A stretch of DNA of 64,000 nucleotides from Paenibacillus mangrovi. GTDB lineage: Bacteria > Bacillota > Bacilli > Paenibacillales > Paenibacillaceae. The notes below the pieces were generated by a model, which saw nothing but the letters and a program-made list of their open reading frames with translations, was not told the DNA's origin and made no database searches. Positions 61,746 to 64,000 of this stretch are shown here, piece after piece (position 1 is the first letter of the stretch; the number at the start of each line of letters is the position of its first letter). The position numbers and the translations under genes were made by a program. The stretch spans positions 89,919 to 153,918 of the forward strand of contig NZ_JALIRP010000011.1 of the NCBI RefSeq assembly GCF_022898935.1, given 5' to 3'.

Positions 61746-62833
61746 CCAATATGATACTTTCAGAGGTTAATCTCGACAAATTCGATTCTTTTATTCAAGA
61801 TGAACTGGTTGCACATGATAAATTCTCTGGTTGTGTGTTGGTTGCTAAACATGGTGAAGTGCTATACAATAGAGCTTTTGGAATGGCACATAAAGGGTAT
61901 GGAATTCCAAATATGACGGATACCAAGTTTAATCTTGGCTCAGTAAATAAGATGTTTACTGCTGTATCTATCATGAAGTTAGCTGAGGACGGTCTATTAA
62001 AGATCGATGATATGATAGGTAAATACTTGCCTAATTTGCCTGAAGAACTAGCGAATAAAGTATCTATTCATCAGCTCCTTACACATACTTCAGGAACAGG
62101 TCTCTACTGGAATGATAAATTCAAAGCTAAGTTTACAGAACTTAAGACTGTTGACGACTATTTTCCACTCTTTATTAATGACCCTTTGCTATTTGAGCCT
62201 GGTACAAGTTGGGCCTATAGCAACTCTGGATATATTATATTAGGAGCAATAATTGAGTCTGTATCAGGTAAAGATTACTTTACATTTGTAAGAGACACAA
62301 TTTATACCCCTGCCAATATGCTTAATACGGATTGTTATGACTTGGAGTATGACGTATCCAATCTAGCAATTGGATATACGCGCCTGGGAACGGAAGAAGA
62401 TGGGGACCCTTGGCGTAATAATACATTTCTTCATGTTATTAAAGGTGGTCCCGCAGGTGGGGGCTATTCTACTGTTGAAGATTTATTAAGATTCGATATC
62501 TCTCTCCGAAATAACAAACTCCTAAGCTCTGAATGGACTTCTCTTGCTACGACAGATAAATTTCTCTCACACGAGAAACCAGAAATGAGAATGCAGTATG
62601 GTTATGGATTCATGGATGTTAGAATGCACGGAGAAAGGATTATCGGTCATAATGGCGGATTTCCTGGTGTTAGCGCGTTATTGAATATGTATTTGAATAG
62701 TGGCTATACATTAGCTGTATTATCGAATTACGATGTAGATCGCGGTATTATGGGAGTACATTTGAAATTCGATGAATTGCTTTTTGCAAATCAGAGTAGC
62801 GCGAGTAGCGATTCAACTAACGAGGAACTATAG
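61742..62833 (+). CDS. Beta-lactamase-fold serine hydrolase (class C/DD-peptidase family)
   Basis: The 363-residue protein has the SxxK motif S67-V-N-K70, the YSN motif at 159-161, and HNG at 303-305 in place of KTG, as in class C-like esterases and peptidases. No signal peptide is visible, so it probably acts inside the cell. The last codons (TNEEL, stop) lie within the left core of repeat R4. Not proven to hydrolyse beta-lactams. Confidence 0.85.
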   Translation: MTNMILSEVNLDKFDSFIQDELVAHDKFSGCVLVAKHGEVLYNRAFGMAHKGYGIPNMTDTKFNLGSVNKMFTAVSIMKLAEDGLLKIDDMIGKYLPNLPEELANKVSIHQLLTHTSGTGLYWNDKFKAKFTELKTVDDYFPLFINDPLLFEPGTSWAYSNSGYIILGAIIESVSGKDYFTFVRDTIYTPANMLNTDCYDLEYDVSNLAIGYTRLGTEEDGDPWRNNTFLHVIKGGPAGGGYSTVEDLLRFDISLRNNKLLSSEWTSLATTDKFLSHEKPEMRMQYGYGFMDVRMHGERIIGHNGGFPGVSALLNMYLNSGYTLAVLSNYDVDRGIMGVHLKFDELLFANQSSASSDSTNEEL

Positions 62834-62901
62834 TTAATAAATAACTAAAACGCGGCTGCCGGTATGTATCGGCAGCCGCGTTGTGCTAACGGGCAGGATA
62901 G
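62816..62901 (+). repeat. Cassette repeat R4
   Basis: Left core ACTAACGAGGAACTATAG (62816-62833) overlaps the 3' end of the serine hydrolase; hairpin AACGCGGCTGCCG...CGGCAGCCGCGTT (62849-62882); right core GCTAACGGGCAGGATAG (62885-62901). This is the most perfect hairpin of the set. Confidence 0.85.
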
Positions 62902-63035
62902 TTGAAAGGTTTCGCGAATACCCTACATATGGAATTATTTGTGGAGATCGTGAATAAGACAGTAGATAAAATTGGGCTAGTGCAAGAAAATCTATAGATC
63001 ATTAATTATTAACTTTTTTCATGGGGGAATCAATA

Positions 63036-63308
63036 ATGAATAAAGAACCATTACTACAATTGATTAAAGTTCTTTTATTTGGTGTACTTTCAATAATTGG
63101 ACTTATTGTTTTGTTGAATTCTGTAGATTGGGGTAAGGAATCTGTAAACCATTATTTGCAAATGAAAATGGGAGGTAGTATGGATACTTCTGAATATCAA
63201 ATAATGATGAAATACTATATTAGTTCATATAAATTAATCGGATCAATTCTATTAATTTTAAGTGGATATTTTTTCCTTATAAACATAGAGAAATTCAAAT
63301 TAAATTAA
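63036..63308 (+). CDS. Small two-TM membrane protein, unknown
   Basis: The 90-residue protein has a first membrane helix (LIKVLLFGVLSIIGLIVLL) and a second (LIGSILLILSGYFFLI) with a hydrophilic loop between. ATG 63036 follows GGGGGAA. Not recognised; in a cassette between R4 and R5. Confidence 0.65.
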   Translation: MNKEPLLQLIKVLLFGVLSIIGLIVLLNSVDWGKESVNHYLQMKMGGSMDTSEYQIMMKYYISSYKLIGSILLILSGYFFLINIEKFKLN

Positions 63309-63346
63309 CTATTTCTGTTATATAGGGGGCGGATTAATGAAGAAGC

Positions 63347-63616
63347 GTGATTCAAGAAACAGAAACTGACGGTTATGTTTATGGGGAGATAACAGACCAT
63401 CTTCATTATGACGATGATATAGGTTGCTTGACAGGAGATGGTTTTGTTCAAGCGCCAGATGGAAGTAGGGCAGGAGTAATCTGGCAGGTTGAGGATGTTG
63501 TAACCGTTTCTGTATGTAGAGAACCTGAGGAGGACAGATGGGGAGTTTACAATGTATGGTTTGACAAACCCATAAAAACGACTTCATATCACGCAGCAAC
63601 TGGTAAGAAAGATTAA
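63347..63616 (+). CDS. Small acidic protein, start possibly frameshifted
   Basis: An 89-residue frame starting GTG 63347 (VIQETETDGYVYGEITDHLHYDDDIGC...). The better ribosome-binding site (GGGGGCGG, 63324-63331) serves ATG 63337, but that frame stops after 10 codons, so a 1-2 base frameshift near the start is possible. Family not recognised. It ends at the left core of R5. Confidence 0.5.
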   Translation: MIQETETDGYVYGEITDHLHYDDDIGCLTGDGFVQAPDGSRAGVIWQVEDVVTVSVCREPEEDRWGVYNVWFDKPIKTTSYHAATGKKD

Positions 63617-63703
63617 ACTAACGGGACACGGTAGCTGAATATCATACTTGTCGAGCAGGCTGCCTAAGCCTGCTTATTTTTTTGAACAAAGGGCAGGATA
63701 ACG
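63615..63703 (+). repeat. Cassette repeat R5
   Basis: Left core AAACTAACGGGACACGGTAG (63615-63634); hairpin GCAGGC-TGCCTAA-GCCTGC (63655-63673) followed by a T run; diverged right core GAACAAAGGGCAGGATAACG (63684-63703). Confidence 0.8.
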
Positions 63704-63751
63704 TAACATATTGCAACTTCCTGCGTTAGTGTTATTAGAAGGGGTGAAGTT

Positions 63752-64000
63752 ATGAGGAGTTTTTCTTTTGTTTTTCTAATCCTGTGTTTTCTAATAAGTG
63801 GATGTAGTGGTGGCACTCATATCGAAAGTAAACCAATACTTTATGATTTCACTGAGCCTTATAGATTCCCATTTGAAGTTAATGATGTTCGTACAGAGAT
63901 CGAAATTTATAATCCGGATTTATTCCAACAATACGTATTTCATTATAAAAACAAGCAGACTAAACAAGAAATAAACTACATTTTAAGTAAAGTTAATGAG
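63752..64000 (+). CDS. Lipoprotein, unknown (runs off the window)
   Basis: From ATG 63752, 83 codons are open to the window edge. The N-terminus is a lipoprotein signal with Cys18 in LISGC. A ribosome-binding site AGAAGGGG lies 9 bp upstream. First gene after R5. The mature part is not recognised. Confidence 0.7.
   Translation, partial: MRSFSFVFLILCFLISGCSGGTHIESKPILYDFTEPYRFPFEVNDVRTEIEIYNPDLFQQYVFHYKNKQTKQEINYILSKVNE

Noticed and set aside
57016..63703. CRISPR array or classical integron as an explanation of the repeats.
   Set aside because: Spacing is hundreds to thousands of bases and spacers are genes, so not CRISPR. The cores lack RYYYAAC/GTTRRRY and no intI is visible, so a classical integron is not supported.
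1..64000. tRNA or rRNA genes.
   Set aside because: No cloverleaf-like or rRNA-like sequence was recognised on either strand by eye; a dedicated scan was not possible.

Overview
The window comes from a Gram-positive, endospore-forming member of the Bacillales, most likely Paenibacillus or a close relative. Supporting signs are an H-type small acid-soluble spore protein, the order tsaE-tsaB-rimI-tsaD / ydiF / moaC / tatA-tatC / groES-groEL that parallels the ydi region of Bacillus subtilis, a CIRCE-controlled groESL operon, T-box leaders, a des-desKR cold-sensing module, an S-layer-anchored (SLH) giant protein and two sugar ABC importers of the kind common in Paenibacillus. This assignment is by inspection only.

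Layout. (1) 1-6.3 kb: a ku-ligase pair for non-homologous end joining behind a sporulation-type (sigma-G-like) promoter, an sspH gene, and a minus-strand four-gene cluster of membrane glycosyltransferases for a cell-envelope polymer. (2) 6.3-24.9 kb: conserved chromosomal backbone. It holds the threonylcarbamoyl-adenosine tRNA genes, leuA behind two tandem leucine T-boxes, a cluster of DnaA boxes, the ABC-F protein YdiF, folate and molybdopterin genes, the Tat translocase, the GroE chaperonins, an ABC exporter, and the fatty acid desaturase with its DesK-DesR two-component system. (3) 25-49.5 kb: a carbohydrate-utilisation locus with a membrane-bound AraC-type regulator, a first ABC importer, a huge secreted beta-helix enzyme with a LamG domain, a GH43 enzyme, a GH105-type unsaturated uronidase, two unassigned proteins that may be polysaccharide lyases, an SLH-anchored DUF4855 protein and a second ABC importer. 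Inferred logic: secreted and surface enzymes cut an acidic polysaccharide, importers take up oligosaccharides, and cytoplasmic GH105 and GH43 finish the breakdown. A recurring leader motif (ATTGRTAAT) precedes three of the transcription units. (4) 49.6-55.4 kb: an exported Yx(FWY)xxD-motif protein, an ECF sigma/anti-sigma pair and small house-keeping genes, ending in a broken gene.

(5) 55.4-64 kb: an AT-rich accessory island that starts with an IS110-family element. After it, small genes of resistance or modification type (P-loop kinase-like, GNAT, two APH-like kinases, a beta-lactamase-fold serine hydrolase, small unknowns, a lipoprotein) alternate with five same-orientation copies of a 75-90 bp repeat. 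Each copy is a GC-rich hairpin bracketed by CTAACGGG-type cores. This resembles a gene-cassette array, but its cores do not match classical integron attC consensus and no integrase is in view; it is the most unusual structure in the window. The first cassette also carries an 18-codon leader ORF whose 3' end overlaps a hairpin that hides the ribosome-binding site of the following gene.
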